Below are positions 9,983 to 19,011 of a stretch of DNA of 61,218 nt, in pieces. The notes under the pieces are model-generated. The model worked only from the letters and a program-made list of their open reading frames with translations, had not been told where the DNA came from and did not search any database. Position 1 is the stretch's first letter; each line of letters begins with the position of its first letter. Source of the DNA: Pseudoneurospora amorphoporcata (Eukaryota > Ascomycota > Sordariomycetes > Sordariales > Sordariaceae); assembly GCA_033297205.1 (NCBI GenBank), contig MU859267.1, positions 1-61,218 of the forward strand, in the 5' to 3' direction. The position numbers and the translations under genes are program-made.

Positions 9983-11521
9983 ATGGGGGATCCTTCCCAA
10001 CCTCCTATTTGGCGTCTTACAGACCATTTCTTGCCAGTTCAACAGCTTCCCCGCTGGCTGTACTATGTGCGACATGCAGACTCTTTAACCTCATTTGCAC
10101 CCAACGGCGACATTTTCACCAACCACCCAGTCAGGGAACTTTTTATCTCTTCCCGTGATCATTTGGACGCCTTAGTTCGACAGCATGTTGACTGGCAGTC
10201 GAGGGGGATAAGCCATTTCATATCGGCCTTCTTGAACAAGTGGACAGCGTGCCACTGGGGTCGCCAACGAAATCCCATGCGAGTCGTGTATACGATCGAC
10301 TCACGAAAACTGCCCAAAGGCTGGCCGGTAGTTTACGCCGCAGTTCACACCCATAACCCATATGATGCCGAATTCGTGTTCCTGACTTATATACCATACG
10401 CTGCTATCATTGATATACACACCATCCACTCTCCGCCCCCGGACCCGGACCTTCGCGCGCCTTTTGCCACGGCCAGTTCTTCGGTCCCTCTCATACCAGT
10501 CACACCTCATCCTGTCCCTCCTCCGCCCTACGAGGAAGCCTACCCTCCGCTCCTGGGTAACCGGGTTGCGCCCATGCCGGCTCCTGCGCCAACACCGCCG
10601 CCTATCAGGTCACTGCCGTCATACAACGACGAATTTCCTCCGCTCCCAAGTAGACGGATTACGCCACCGCCAGTTCCTGCGCCATCACCGCCGCCTGTCA
10701 GGTCACCGCCGTCATACGACGCCCCGCAGCACTTTGCGTCACCGCCGTATACGACGCCCGGACGGTATATCACGTCTATTCCGCCCACGGGAACCCCTCC
10801 TCGGGCACCCCCTGCGGCTGAAACTGGGGCATACGCCCAGTCCGACCCCGGTAACCCGCGTGCGCCCGAACAGGAGTCGTCGACAGCGCCGTCTGTCACG
10901 TCACCGCCACATACCTCGCCAGGGCACACACCGGGGTATATCACCCCCGGGCAAATCATGTCAGGGCAAAACACACCAGCTGTGCCTGTCAGGTTCCCTC
11001 CCCCGGCGCTCCCTCAGCCCATGGATGACACAGCTGCGCCCGAGCCACAAGGTTTTTCGGTGACGGAACCGCCTATGGCGTCTGATGCGGGGGCAGCGGG
11101 GCCGAGTGTTGAAGCCGGGTTAGTTAACGAACCCGAGCCAGAGCCGGCCCCAGAGGCAGCAGACTCTGAGCTCTCTGCACATTCTCCCAATCGAGAGCAC
11201 AAGCACGCGAAAAGGCCACCAAAGGGCGGGGTTGAGCCCAAGCCCGAGACACCCGTCGATAATCCCCAGAGGTCTGCCCAGTCCCAGCCCGAGACTTCTG
11301 TCGATAAGCCTGAGACACCTGTCCAGTCCAACCCCGAGACCGCTGTCCCTGGAGCTGGAGGGGTCAACATCAATTTCCTCGTGGAAGCTTCTGATGGGGA
11401 AAAATCCGATTCGCAAAATCCAGGCATCTCTAACTCGCCCAGTTCCACGCGTGCTGTCGAGTCTAAGCCTGGATCTCCTGCGCCTTCTGGGAGCAACATG
11501 AATTTCTTTGCGGAGGACTGA
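9983..11521 (+). CDS. DUF7587-like protein with long Pro-rich tail, array copy 6
   Basis: 512 residues from an ATG in an excellent context (CACCACCATGG). An in-frame ATG at 9872 is the alternative start. Residues 1 to about 150 are the family domain: PRWLYYVRHADS, HLDALVRQHVDW, HFISAFLNKWTACHWGRQR, VVYTIDSRKLPK, EFVFLTYIPYAAII. The rest is a disordered tail unique to this copy. It begins with a module repeated about three times containing PPPPYEE, LPSYNDEFPPLP and SPPSYD, hence PPxY-type motifs (PPPY, PPSY) of the kind bound by WW domains of Nedd4/Rsp5 ligases. Then come TPG/SPG repeats, a run of PETP/PETS repeats, and two similar acidic endings, VNINFL and MNFFAED at the C-terminus. The tail suggests a scaffold or ubiquitin-ligase link; that is inference. 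Confidence 0.75.
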   Translation: MGDPSQPPIWRLTDHFLPVQQLPRWLYYVRHADSLTSFAPNGDIFTNHPVRELFISSRDHLDALVRQHVDWQSRGISHFISAFLNKWTACHWGRQRNPMRVVYTIDSRKLPKGWPVVYAAVHTHNPYDAEFVFLTYIPYAAIIDIHTIHSPPPDPDLRAPFATASSSVPLIPVTPHPVPPPPYEEAYPPLLGNRVAPMPAPAPTPPPIRSLPSYNDEFPPLPSRRITPPPVPAPSPPPVRSPPSYDAPQHFASPPYTTPGRYITSIPPTGTPPRAPPAAETGAYAQSDPGNPRAPEQESSTAPSVTSPPHTSPGHTPGYITPGQIMSGQNTPAVPVRFPPPALPQPMDDTAAPEPQGFSVTEPPMASDAGAAGPSVEAGLVNEPEPEPAPEAADSELSAHSPNREHKHAKRPPKGGVEPKPETPVDNPQRSAQSQPETSVDKPETPVQSNPETAVPGAGGVNINFLVEASDGEKSDSQNPGISNSPSSTRAVESKPGSPAPSGSNMNFFAED

Positions 11522-11957
11522 CGTCTATGTCAAGTACGGCAGTCTTTAATGGCGGATGATGATGCGTGTATTTTCATTTTGGTGTTTCGATTGCTGCAGG
11601 TTCACACACCGTCCGCACTTTATGTCATGTATAGGGCGAGGTATGTTTACATTGTTGACTAGAGGTAAGGTATCTGTCGATTTATTTTCTCATTGGGACC
11701 TGTCCATCTAACACTCCTACTACTAGATTATGTCTCCTCAGCGTACGAGATGAGCGGATTGAATTATCACCACGAAATGTCTGGATATCGAGGATGGAAT
11801 TGTATACAGATAGGAGGTAGTTTTGTATGAAGCCGCGTCCGCTTCTCAATAGGTAAACTTCCTCGAAGTAGCGAATTTAAATATCAGACTCTACAGTCTT
11901 TCTTCCTTTGCTTGAGAAATGACACAGTGAAACAAAATTAGAACAGCATCATCAGTA
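11522..11957. other. Convergent 3' spacer
   Basis: This lies between the stops of two convergent genes. I see no gene and only ordinary AT-rich 3' flanking sequence. Confidence 0.5.
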
Positions 11958-14900
11958 TCAGTTATAAGGCTTACTCAACCCAAGTCCATCTCCTCCTCCA
12001 TACTCAAACAGCGCAAACTCGACCACCTGCCTGTCAACTTCATACTCCTCCACCAACCCCTCTCGCCGTGCAAACCATCTTTCCACTAGCTCATTCACCT
12101 CCTCTCTCCGCTCGTCCCACCAATCGTCAAAATCCATATCCATATCTTGGCCCTCCTTCCTCTTCCCCTTGGCACGAGCAACGGCCCTCTTCCCCTTACG
12201 TTTCAGCGCCCTGTAGGTGTCCTTCCACTGTTGCCGTTCCTCCAAAGTCGACATATCCTTTCCCTCTACATCCTCATTTCCATCCTCATTCCCATTCCCA
12301 TCCCCATCTCCACCACCCTCTTGCTGTTTCTCCCCCTCCTTGTTTCCCTCACCTTCCTCATCCTCCTTCCCCTTCCCCCTCTCCGTCCCCGTCTTCTCCC
12401 TCCCCTTCATCCTCCCCTCCATCTCATTGAAAAACAACCGCATCATCCCATCCTCCGTGTCTTCATCGCCCGCGTACCCCCTCATGACTTTAATGTACCG
12501 CTTCTTCAACTCGCGCTCGCCGGTATCATCCCCGTTTGTCTTCATGTTGAACACCTTGTAGTCCTTTTGTCTCCAGACTTCGTAGGGTGACATGATTCCG
12601 AAGGCGGACTGGATGGCTTCGATTGTCTTGCGGGCGGAAACGGTGCATTGGATGCGGGCGACGCCGCCCGAGGGCCAGTCGCGCTGGAGGAGGGTGATGA
12701 GGTAGGGGGTTTTGGATTCGCGGTGGTAGGGGTCCGTGTAGGCGTCGACATGGATGGATTCATCATGTTGGGGTTGAGTTGTGGTCAACCTGCCCCTGGT
12801 TTTGGGGGTCTTGATCGGTCGAGAGCGATTCACGGCGGCGGCGGCGATGGAACTGCTTTCGCCTATTTCGTCCGGTTGTGGTTGTGTGGCTAGTAGAACC
12901 AATTTCGTCGTTGGAGGCAGGGGCACTGTTGCTTTGTTGGTTGGGGTTTCCTCTGCGCCGGCGTTAACGACACTTGCCTGCCCGTGGCGACTTCCATTTG
13001 GGGCCCTTGCTCTTGTGGAGCGCCGGACAGGTGCAGATGCAGGTGCAGAGGCAGATGCAAAAGTGTCTTTGATGAATGCGGAAGGCACACTGCCGTCTTT
13101 CTCCTGCAGGACTTCAACTTGTTTGGCTTTGCCTTTCTTGGAGTTCTGCCCCTCTTCTTCTGTAGCGTCAACCATTTCCGCCACGTCTTCCACTTCTTCT
13201 TCTTCCTCTTCAATTGCCGGCCTTATGTTCTCCTTTTGTACTTCTTCCGTAACTTCACTGCTCCCAAACCCAACCCCGCCATTATCCATCCCCTCAGTCT
13301 CCTCCTCATCACCATCATCCACCACCATCACTTCACTCTTCACCGTCCTCCTCCTCCTCTCCCTTCTCGCCCTCTTCACCTTCCTCTCCTCGTCCGTCGG
13401 CCCCCCATCCTCGACTTCCACTACAATAGCGTCAACAGGCTTCCACTCGTCGCACCCCTTCTCGCTCCACACGCAAACCCCCATCTTCTGCATCTCCTCC
13501 CCCGTCATCCTCACCGCCTTGTACAAATGCCACTTGTTCATCATCATCGCCGCATTCGGCTCTAGCTTCTTGTGGTAGTTCTTGGTTCCCTCCATGTGCT
13601 CCTCCGCGCCCTCGGCGATCCTGCTCACTAGGAACTCGGCCCTCGGGTACAGCAGCCCGATGACAGAGAGGTATCGAGCCTCGACGATGACGGTGCGGTT
13701 GAAGGGCTCGCGCTCACGCGGGACTGGGAAAGTGCGAGGGTACATGTCGTTGTAGGGGACCATGTCGCAGGCGGACAGGTAGGACTGCAGGGAGTCTGGA
13801 GTGCCGAGTTGGAGGGAGCGAGGAGGGTTGATGACGAGGGAGAGCACGGCGGGGGTGAAGGTGTCGGGGATACGAGGGGGGTAGGGCGAGATGAGGAGGG
13901 GCGATGTGATGGTCGGTGTGGTGGGAGCGCGGGTGGGTTGGAATTGGTGCATGTTGGTGAAGCGGACTTGCTCGCTTTGGCTTTGGGGTTTGGTTGCGTC
14001 TTTTTCGCTTGAGTCTTGGTTCTGGTCTTGGGTTTGATCATCTTGGACTTTCTTGGGCGGTTTGGGCGCGAGTTTACGCAGTTGCTGACGCTCAATTGCA
14101 TGACGGCCCCGGTTCGGGTGAAGTATTGCATTTGCATCTGCCACGACTTCGTTCACTGACGCCTCTTCCAATCCTTTTTGCGCCAGGCCCGGGATCCCAT
14201 GCACTAAAGTCTCTGATTGCGGAATGTTGGGCGCGTTACTCACAGATTCGGAAGAGCCAGCGGTAGCTCGTCTCATGTGTTGCATCACTGCTTCGGTATA
14301 GGACTCGTGTGATAGTAGGGATGGATAGGAGTTTTCTTGAGCATTTGGTGCCACAGAGGAGGATTTGGAAGGCCTCGGTGCCTGGGCTTCTATGTGCTGG
14401 CCGCGCTGAGAAGATTCGCCGGCCTGTGGTCCGGAGACGTTGCCTGTTTGGCTGACGCCAATGTCGAATAGTGGTTGGCCATCCCTAGCAGCCGAGTTCT
14501 CTGGCGCTGGAATGGGCTGCGCTGAGTCAAGCGGTTGAGAAGAGTCTTTGGGGGGCTGAGCATAGTCGGAATAACGTTTCGAGTAGGGTACTCCAGATGG
14601 GAAGGATACTCCCGGGCGAAGCGTGGGAATGCGCTGCATAACCTCATCACGTCGGGCATCGCCAATACCCAGGCTGACGGCCGCCTGTTTGGCATTCTCC
14701 TTCTGGAGGCTGAGGTCGTGAGGTGTAGAAACCATGTTCACGAGGCTTGGCGCTCTCGAAGCCCTGGCCCTCTCAACGACTCCCTGTCCGATCTCCTTGC
14801 CCGCCATCGGAGCTACAGTCACCTTTTTGAGGAGCGCATCTATGTTGTATCTTCTCGGGCGTTGGTACTGTCCTTCACGGCCTTGTAAGTCCTCTTGTTC

Positions 14901-15896
14901 TTCCGCACGTGTGCGCTTCGGTGTCGCGTCTATTTTCTCGTTCTCGTGGATGTTGTTCCGTGGAGGGCTAGAGCTGGCGAGTCCAATCTCATCCTCTCGG
15001 CCCGAATTCCAATCGCTCAAGTCCATGGCCATGGTCGCGCTCGCAACTATTGGGGTTGCAGCTAGGTAGCTTAACGGGCTGCTGTCGGCTTCATCCTGGA
15101 ACGAGAACGGACTGTGGTCATCCACCTCCATTGGTCCTTGACCGAATCCGCGACTAAAGCTTCGCGCCTGATCTCTAGTGGGCGACTGCGCCAACTGGGC
15201 GCTGGCTCTGACAGCGTTGTCTTGTTGGAGATGAGGTGTTCCGGGCACCGGGGAGTTTGCAGGGTCGTTGCCTTGCGACATGAGGTTAGGGTCAATTGGG
15301 AGTGAGGTGCTTGCCGTCGCCGCTTCTTGGAAGAAGACGCGACCATCGGGAGGAGGAGAGACTGGAGAGTAAGCGACAGTAGAATGGTTGAAGGGCTGGT
15401 CTTGAGGGACACTTGCATCTCGAGAAGGAGAGCGACCTCGTGGGCTGAACTGCGGGTGTGGCGGAGAATGAAAATGGGGGCCGATTTGAGAATTGGCGTG
15501 AGGGTCGGAGAAAGCGTTGGATCGCTGCAAGTCCAACTGCGGGTGTGGATGGATACTTCCATGCTGAGGGGAGGAGACGAAAACTTGGTAATTGGGTTGA
15601 GGGTTGAACTGAGGGTTCAACTGAAGGTTGTGGAAAGGGTTACGATAATGCCACTCCAACGGCGAGTGTTGATAGACACTGGTCTGCTCAACGTTATTGT
15701 TGTGGTTGCTTTGCGCAAGCAGTTGAGGCGGCTGCTGCAGTTGAGGGAGACTTCTCTGATCAGCATCGTCGACCTGGTTGCCGCTGCTTGCCGCAAGCAG
15801 TTCGGGATCGATCATGTCGTCAGGAATGGGAGTCGCATTGGAGCGCCAGAACACAAGTTCGTCTTCGGCGCCTGGCGCGCGACGGAAAGGGTTCAT
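11958..15896 (-). CDS. Large disordered hypothetical protein
   Basis: 1312 residues from the ATG at 15896, whose context CCCACCATGAAC is strong. The frame is open to 16235 (113 more codons), so a longer start or an upstream exon is possible. No catalytic family is recognised. Residues to about 650 are rich in Gln, Pro, Ser and Asn, then a short ordered segment reads PDTFTPAVLSLVINPPRSLQ and continues through YLSVIGLLYPRAEFL to KWHLYKAVRMTGEEM. After it come basic RRERRRR, highly acidic EEEEEEVEDV stretches, a second ordered patch (YLITLLQRDWPSGG through SAFGIMSPYEVW), a Gly/Asp/Glu repeat, a KRKGKRAVARAKGKRK basic stretch and a Trp-rich end (DFDDWWDERR). The basic and acidic blocks suggest a nuclear protein, but this is only inference. 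The complementary strand shows long chance frames because of the bias. Confidence 0.75.
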   Translation of the reverse strand: MNPFRRAPGAEDELVFWRSNATPIPDDMIDPELLAASSGNQVDDADQRSLPQLQQPPQLLAQSNHNNNVEQTSVYQHSPLEWHYRNPFHNLQLNPQFNPQPNYQVFVSSPQHGSIHPHPQLDLQRSNAFSDPHANSQIGPHFHSPPHPQFSPRGRSPSRDASVPQDQPFNHSTVAYSPVSPPPDGRVFFQEAATASTSLPIDPNLMSQGNDPANSPVPGTPHLQQDNAVRASAQLAQSPTRDQARSFSRGFGQGPMEVDDHSPFSFQDEADSSPLSYLAATPIVASATMAMDLSDWNSGREDEIGLASSSPPRNNIHENEKIDATPKRTRAEEQEDLQGREGQYQRPRRYNIDALLKKVTVAPMAGKEIGQGVVERARASRAPSLVNMVSTPHDLSLQKENAKQAAVSLGIGDARRDEVMQRIPTLRPGVSFPSGVPYSKRYSDYAQPPKDSSQPLDSAQPIPAPENSAARDGQPLFDIGVSQTGNVSGPQAGESSQRGQHIEAQAPRPSKSSSVAPNAQENSYPSLLSHESYTEAVMQHMRRATAGSSESVSNAPNIPQSETLVHGIPGLAQKGLEEASVNEVVADANAILHPNRGRHAIERQQLRKLAPKPPKKVQDDQTQDQNQDSSEKDATKPQSQSEQVRFTNMHQFQPTRAPTTPTITSPLLISPYPPRIPDTFTPAVLSLVINPPRSLQLGTPDSLQSYLSACDMVPYNDMYPRTFPVPREREPFNRTVIVEARYLSVIGLLYPRAEFLVSRIAEGAEEHMEGTKNYHKKLEPNAAMMMNKWHLYKAVRMTGEEMQKMGVCVWSEKGCDEWKPVDAIVVEVEDGGPTDEERKVKRARRERRRRTVKSEVMVVDDGDEEETEGMDNGGVGFGSSEVTEEVQKENIRPAIEEEEEEVEDVAEMVDATEEEGQNSKKGKAKQVEVLQEKDGSVPSAFIKDTFASASAPASAPVRRSTRARAPNGSRHGQASVVNAGAEETPTNKATVPLPPTTKLVLLATQPQPDEIGESSSIAAAAVNRSRPIKTPKTRGRLTTTQPQHDESIHVDAYTDPYHRESKTPYLITLLQRDWPSGGVARIQCTVSARKTIEAIQSAFGIMSPYEVWRQKDYKVFNMKTNGDDTGERELKKRYIKVMRGYAGDEDTEDGMMRLFFNEMEGRMKGREKTGTERGKGKEDEEGEGNKEGEKQQEGGGDGDGNGNEDGNEDVEGKDMSTLEERQQWKDTYRALKRKGKRAVARAKGKRKEGQDMDMDFDDWWDERREEVNELVERWFARREGLVEEYEVDRQVVEFALFEYGGGDGLGLSKPYN

Positions 15897-16299
15897 GGTG
15901 GGCAAGGATCTGAGATGATCCTGAGAATCTGGACACCGGAGAGCCTGAGGTGTTGCCGGTTGAAGGAGTGCTGTCGTCGGGCTGCGTTGAGATGTTGAGA
16001 TGCGCAGGCAGAAGGTGAACTTGAGACTTCGTTGACTGTGGCCGCGTGGCGTGGTTGCAGAAGAGATCATTTGGCATGGCAAAGGTGGGACAGTAAATAT
16101 CGGAGAGTGTATTGCCTGTCGCTGTGAAGACGCGTTGCCGGCCGCCGGGGAAAAAGTCACGAGAGGGCTGTAGCCGTAGAGAGAATAGTCAGGGCGTTGC
16201 TGGTCTCCGTCCGCCGGCTTGGGCTTGAATTTCATTGATAGTCTACCGCCGCACCCTGCTACAAAACCGAAGAGGGTATTGAGAAAGATGCAAAGGACG

Positions 16300-16320
16300 T
16301 ACTTAGTACTTAGTACTTAG
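16300..16320. repeat. TACTTAG triple tandem repeat
   Basis: Three perfect head-to-tail copies of TACTTAG lie upstream of the large minus-strand gene and about 150 bases from tRNA-Val. It may be a chance microrepeat or a cluster of binding sites. Confidence 0.7.
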
Positions 16321-16450
16321 GTTTAAAGGCGTTACTTCTGTATTCCTCATAAGCAACAAAAAGGAGGCAGCTGAAGACGTGACGCGAAGAAAGGCCACGC
16401 GGTCGCGGTACCCAGCACCTACAAACAAACTCACGATACGGCAAAAATCG

Positions 16451-16462
16451 AAAAAAAAAAAA
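16451..16462 (-). terminator. Pol III terminator of tRNA-Val
   Basis: A run of 12 A on the plus strand is a T run on the coding strand, starting four bases after the tRNA discriminator. This is the normal Pol III stop signal. Confidence 0.8.
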
Positions 16463-16466
16463 GGGA

Positions 16467-16539
16467 TGCTCGAACCAGGTTTCGAACCTGGGACCTTTCG
16501 CGTGTGAGGCGAACGTGATAACCACTACACTATTCGAGC
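16467..16539 (-). tRNA. tRNA-Val (anticodon CAC)
   Basis: The coding strand begins GCTCGAA and ends TTCGAGC plus A, a perfect 7-bp acceptor stem. The D-arm contains the A-box TAGTGTAGTGG. The anticodon arm is TTCGC-CTCACAC-GCGAA with CAC in the loop. The T-arm CCAGG-TTCGAAC-CTGG contains a consensus B-box. There is no intron and no encoded CCA, as usual in eukaryotes. Confidence 0.95.
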
Positions 16540-16815
16540 GTCTGTTGTTATTGGCGTATCTAGTTGGTCTGCTGGCAAGCTTAAGGAGACACCTCGGATC
16601 TATTCCACCTGGTACCTACAATTCGTCTCTACCACTTCCTTGCTACATACTGAGCTACCCCAGTCTGCCACTTCGGTACCTTTCTGGTGACCGTTCCCCC
16701 TTTTGCTTGTTATCTTGTATCCAGATTCCGTCATCGTGCCATCCCTAACTTCCCTTCTTCTATCCCTATCAAAAGTCTCGGTCATTTCACTCGGTCCCCA
16801 ACTCATACTAGCCTT

Positions 16816-16995
16816 TCAACTTGTTGATGCAGAGGTAGAGGACGAGGATGAGGCCGCCGAAGGGCTGGAGGTGGAGTTAGTGGAGGTAGAGGAGGTAAAG
16901 GTACTGCCGGTGGAAGTGGTAGAGGTAGTAGTACCCGAGGGTGTGGTGGTAGAAGTGGTGGTGATGGAAGTGCTGGAGGAGTATGAGGAGGACAT
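16816..16995 (-). CDS. Small Ser/Thr-rich protein 1 (59 residues)
   Basis: It starts MSSSYSSSTSITTTSTTTPS, is almost entirely Ser, Thr, Ala, Gly and Pro, and ends SSTSASTS. It has no signal peptide, membrane segment or cysteine. A TATAAG at 17118-17113 on the same strand lies about 118-123 bases before the ATG, the same spacing as in three neighbours that also start with Ser-rich ends. That shared architecture is the main reason to call such a short frame a gene. No function is known; such sequences are intrinsically disordered and could be O-glycosylated or phosphorylated only if other signals exist. Confidence 0.6.
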   Translation of the reverse strand: MSSSYSSSTSITTTSTTTPSGTTTSTTSTGSTFTSSTSTNSTSSPSAASSSSSTSASTS

Positions 16996-17112
16996 TTTGG
17001 TGCTTTAGGTTGGTTATTTGAATGGGAGTTGGGTTTTTTAACTGGTGCTTTTTGCGGGGTGTGTCTTGGAAGTGAACGATGGTTGGTGACAATTCGACAG
17101 GCTCTTGTGCTC

Positions 17113-17118
17113 CTTATA
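17113..17118 (-). promoter_or_regulatory. TATA box of Ser/Thr-rich gene 1
   Basis: TATAAG on the minus strand, about 120 bases before the ATG at 16995. The spacing is shared with the three sister genes. Confidence 0.55.
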
Positions 17119-17219
17119 GTAAGGTACTTCTTTATGGCCTGAACAACAGGCGGGGTCACCTACCGTATGGAGAGAAGAGATGCCTGGCAGCGAGAACCTT
17201 GAGTTTCAATGTTAATGCA

Positions 17220-17432
17220 TCATTGCTGTCTATTCGCTCTTGCTGAGCTGTCTGGTAGAGGTCTTGTGATGGTATTTGACACTCGGTTTGTTTCATCATC
17301 AACAACCTCAGAAGGCCCATGAAACAACTGGAAAGTTTCTTTAGATTGCCCAAACGGACAATGTATTCGATCTAGTGTAATTCCACCCGTAATCCGCCAT
17401 GGATGGCCCTGCTCTAGTAACTCGTTGTTCAT
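17220..17432 (-). CDS. Possible small protein (70 residues), unrecognised
   Basis: The frame begins MNNELLEQGHPWRITGG and has a balanced composition unlike the chance frames around it. It sits between two Ser/Thr-rich genes on the same strand. No domain is recognised and no splice sites or TATA box were found for it, so it may be chance or part of an unrecognised transcript. Confidence 0.25.
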   Translation of the reverse strand: MNNELLEQGHPWRITGGITLDRIHCPFGQSKETFQLFHGPSEVVDDETNRVSNTITRPLPDSSARANRQQ

Positions 17433-17512
17433 AGTCTTTATGCTTTCTGCTCTGTGTTTCTCCTTGAAATCATTACGCCCTTCTGGTTCTTAAATTCCGG
17501 ACTTCCCCCTCT

Positions 17513-17771
17513 CTAAGTGCTCTTATTCTTCTTTGGCTCCAATCGGTCCTGTGCCTGTTCCTGTATTCTCATCCACTCAATCCAGGTGTACCCAGGGGCC
17601 TCTTCGGATGTCGAGCTCGTTGAAGTTGTGGAAGAGGATGTGGTTGTGGAGGAAGTGGGGGTCAAGGTTGAGGCATAAGTGGAGTTAGATGTAGTCGGAG
17701 TATTGGTACCACTGGTGGTGGTGGTGGTGGTGGTTTTGTTTGAAGGTAGTGTTGGAGGCTGAGGAGGACAT
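17513..17771 (-). pseudogene. Small Ser/Thr-rich protein 2, apparently frameshifted
   Basis: The ATG at 17771 gives MSSSASNTTFKQN, then a His run and a stop after 28 codons. One frame over, the same (CCA)n tract reads NKTTTTTTTSGTNTP and continues openly through Ser/Thr-rich sequence to SEEAPGYTWIEWMRIQEQA and a TAG at 17515-17513. A one-base change in the A-rich stretch before the repeat would join start and tail. TATAAG at 17891-17886 is about 115-120 bases before the ATG, as in its sisters. It could be a real frameshift allele, a repeat-slippage polymorphism or an assembly error. Confidence 0.55.
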
Positions 17772-17885
17772 CTTGGCTGTTGGGAGTGGATTGGTGACTA
17801 AAGACGTGTAACTGTACCTAGCTGCACATGCCAATCAATTGAATGTAATGATTTCCGCGTGGATAGCAGCGGGTTCTTTGTGTTA

Positions 17886-17891
17886 CTTATA
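17886..17891 (-). promoter_or_regulatory. TATA box of Ser/Thr-rich gene 2
   Basis: TATAAG on the minus strand, 115-120 bases before the ATG at 17771, matching the family spacing. Confidence 0.55.
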
Positions 17892-18235
17892 GGACCGCGC
17901 TTGAGACTTGAACGCATCTTGATTCGATGGATCACTTTTATTGAGTCACCCTCATGACCCGAGGATAGTAGGTTGGCATGTTCGGTGATCAACTCTGCTC
18001 ATCTCATCCCGTCGACCAAGAGGCTATCAGAGCGGTGATTGATGTCCATTGCCGAGCCTACATAGACCCGGGAGCCCATTCTCGTGGAGTCGTGGCGTAC
18101 AAGGACCTTGCATCGAAAAGAGCAAGAAGAGCAAACTCCCACTCAATAGTTAACACAACATCAAGGAACAGTGCCTCACCAAACACATTCAGTCCTTTAT
18201 ATCCTTCTTTGAGACTTTCATATGTCTGATAAACC

Positions 18236-18241
18236 TATAAA
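18236..18241 (+). promoter_or_regulatory. TATA box of Ser/Thr-rich gene 3
   Basis: TATAAA in the context CCTATAAAGACC, 112-117 bases before the ATG at 18353. Confidence 0.6.
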
Positions 18242-18352
18242 GACCCTGTTTGACCACGTCACTTACCCCGAATCGACACTTCCTTATTCACGACAATACT
18301 CAATCAACCCCTTCGAACTCTGCAAAGTCAACCTCCCACAACGACGGTCAAG

Positions 18353-18595
18353 ATGTATGCCCCATTCACATCCACCAAGACCACCAAAACCGGTACCTCT
18401 ACCTCCCACTCCACTGCCGGTCAAACACAAGTTACCCAGCCCTCTTCTTCCTCTACCTCGACTTCCGAAAACAGCACCGGAAACAACCATCTGTACATGT
18501 CGAAGGGCAAGGCTTGGAGTTCAGTCTCCGGCAGTGGCTCAGAGTCCCAGGCTGCGTCAAGCTCAAGCTCGGGGAAGAAGTGTGAGATTCTCTAG
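18353..18595 (+). CDS. Small Ser/Thr-rich protein 3 with C-terminal CaaX-like motif
   Basis: 80 residues beginning MYAPFTSTKTTKTGTSTS. The body is Ser/Thr-rich and disordered, with a short LYMSKGKAWSSV segment. The last residues are SSSSSGKKCEIL: a cysteine followed by Glu, Ile and Leu at the exact C-terminus, preceded by two lysines. That is the form of a CaaX prenylation signal, and Leu at the last place would favour geranylgeranyl transferase I. Prenylation would put this tiny protein at a membrane; this is inferred from the motif. The ATG follows a TATA box by about 115 bases. Other frames here are shadows of the low-complexity sequence. Confidence 0.65.
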   Translation: MYAPFTSTKTTKTGTSTSHSTAGQTQVTQPSSSSTSTSENSTGNNHLYMSKGKAWSSVSGSGSESQAASSSSSGKKCEIL

Positions 18596-18885
18596 AGACG
18601 TTCCCATATGATGCGTGGATGTGAAGAGGAATACTTTGATGTCCTTTCGGGTGATTGGCTGATGATGGAATGGGATGATCGATGGATGAGTAGCGAGTAG
18701 AGTGCGTCAAGTAGCGGAATCGAGCCCATAAGCGATGCTTTCAACACATTATGGTTCGTGCTTCGTACTTCATGACTCTCGAAAGCCATGCAAACTCATA
18801 TCGAGTAACGAGATGACCATGAAACATCGTTCCTTATCCTCTGTGGTTGGACAATCACTTGACATCCAGACGGTTGCGAAACGAC

Positions 18886-18891
18886 TATAAA
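18886..18891 (+). promoter_or_regulatory. TATA box of Ser/Thr-rich gene 4
   Basis: TATAAA in the context GACTATAAAAACC, 121-126 bases before the ATG at 19012. Confidence 0.65.
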
Positions 18892-19011
18892 AACCAGCAG
18901 ATCTCCCTTTAAGTTCTTTTTCAAACCTTCTTGCACCAGCGAGCTCGAAGGTATTAACGTCTCAAAGCCAGCCTCCCACACGGAGGATAACACCACGTTC
19001 AAACAGCAAAG

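Noticed and set aside
12068..13578. Several long plus-strand frames rich in Pro/Ser opposite the large gene
   Set aside because: They are complements of Glu/Lys/Arg-rich codons of the minus-strand protein; no start context or splice pattern supports them.
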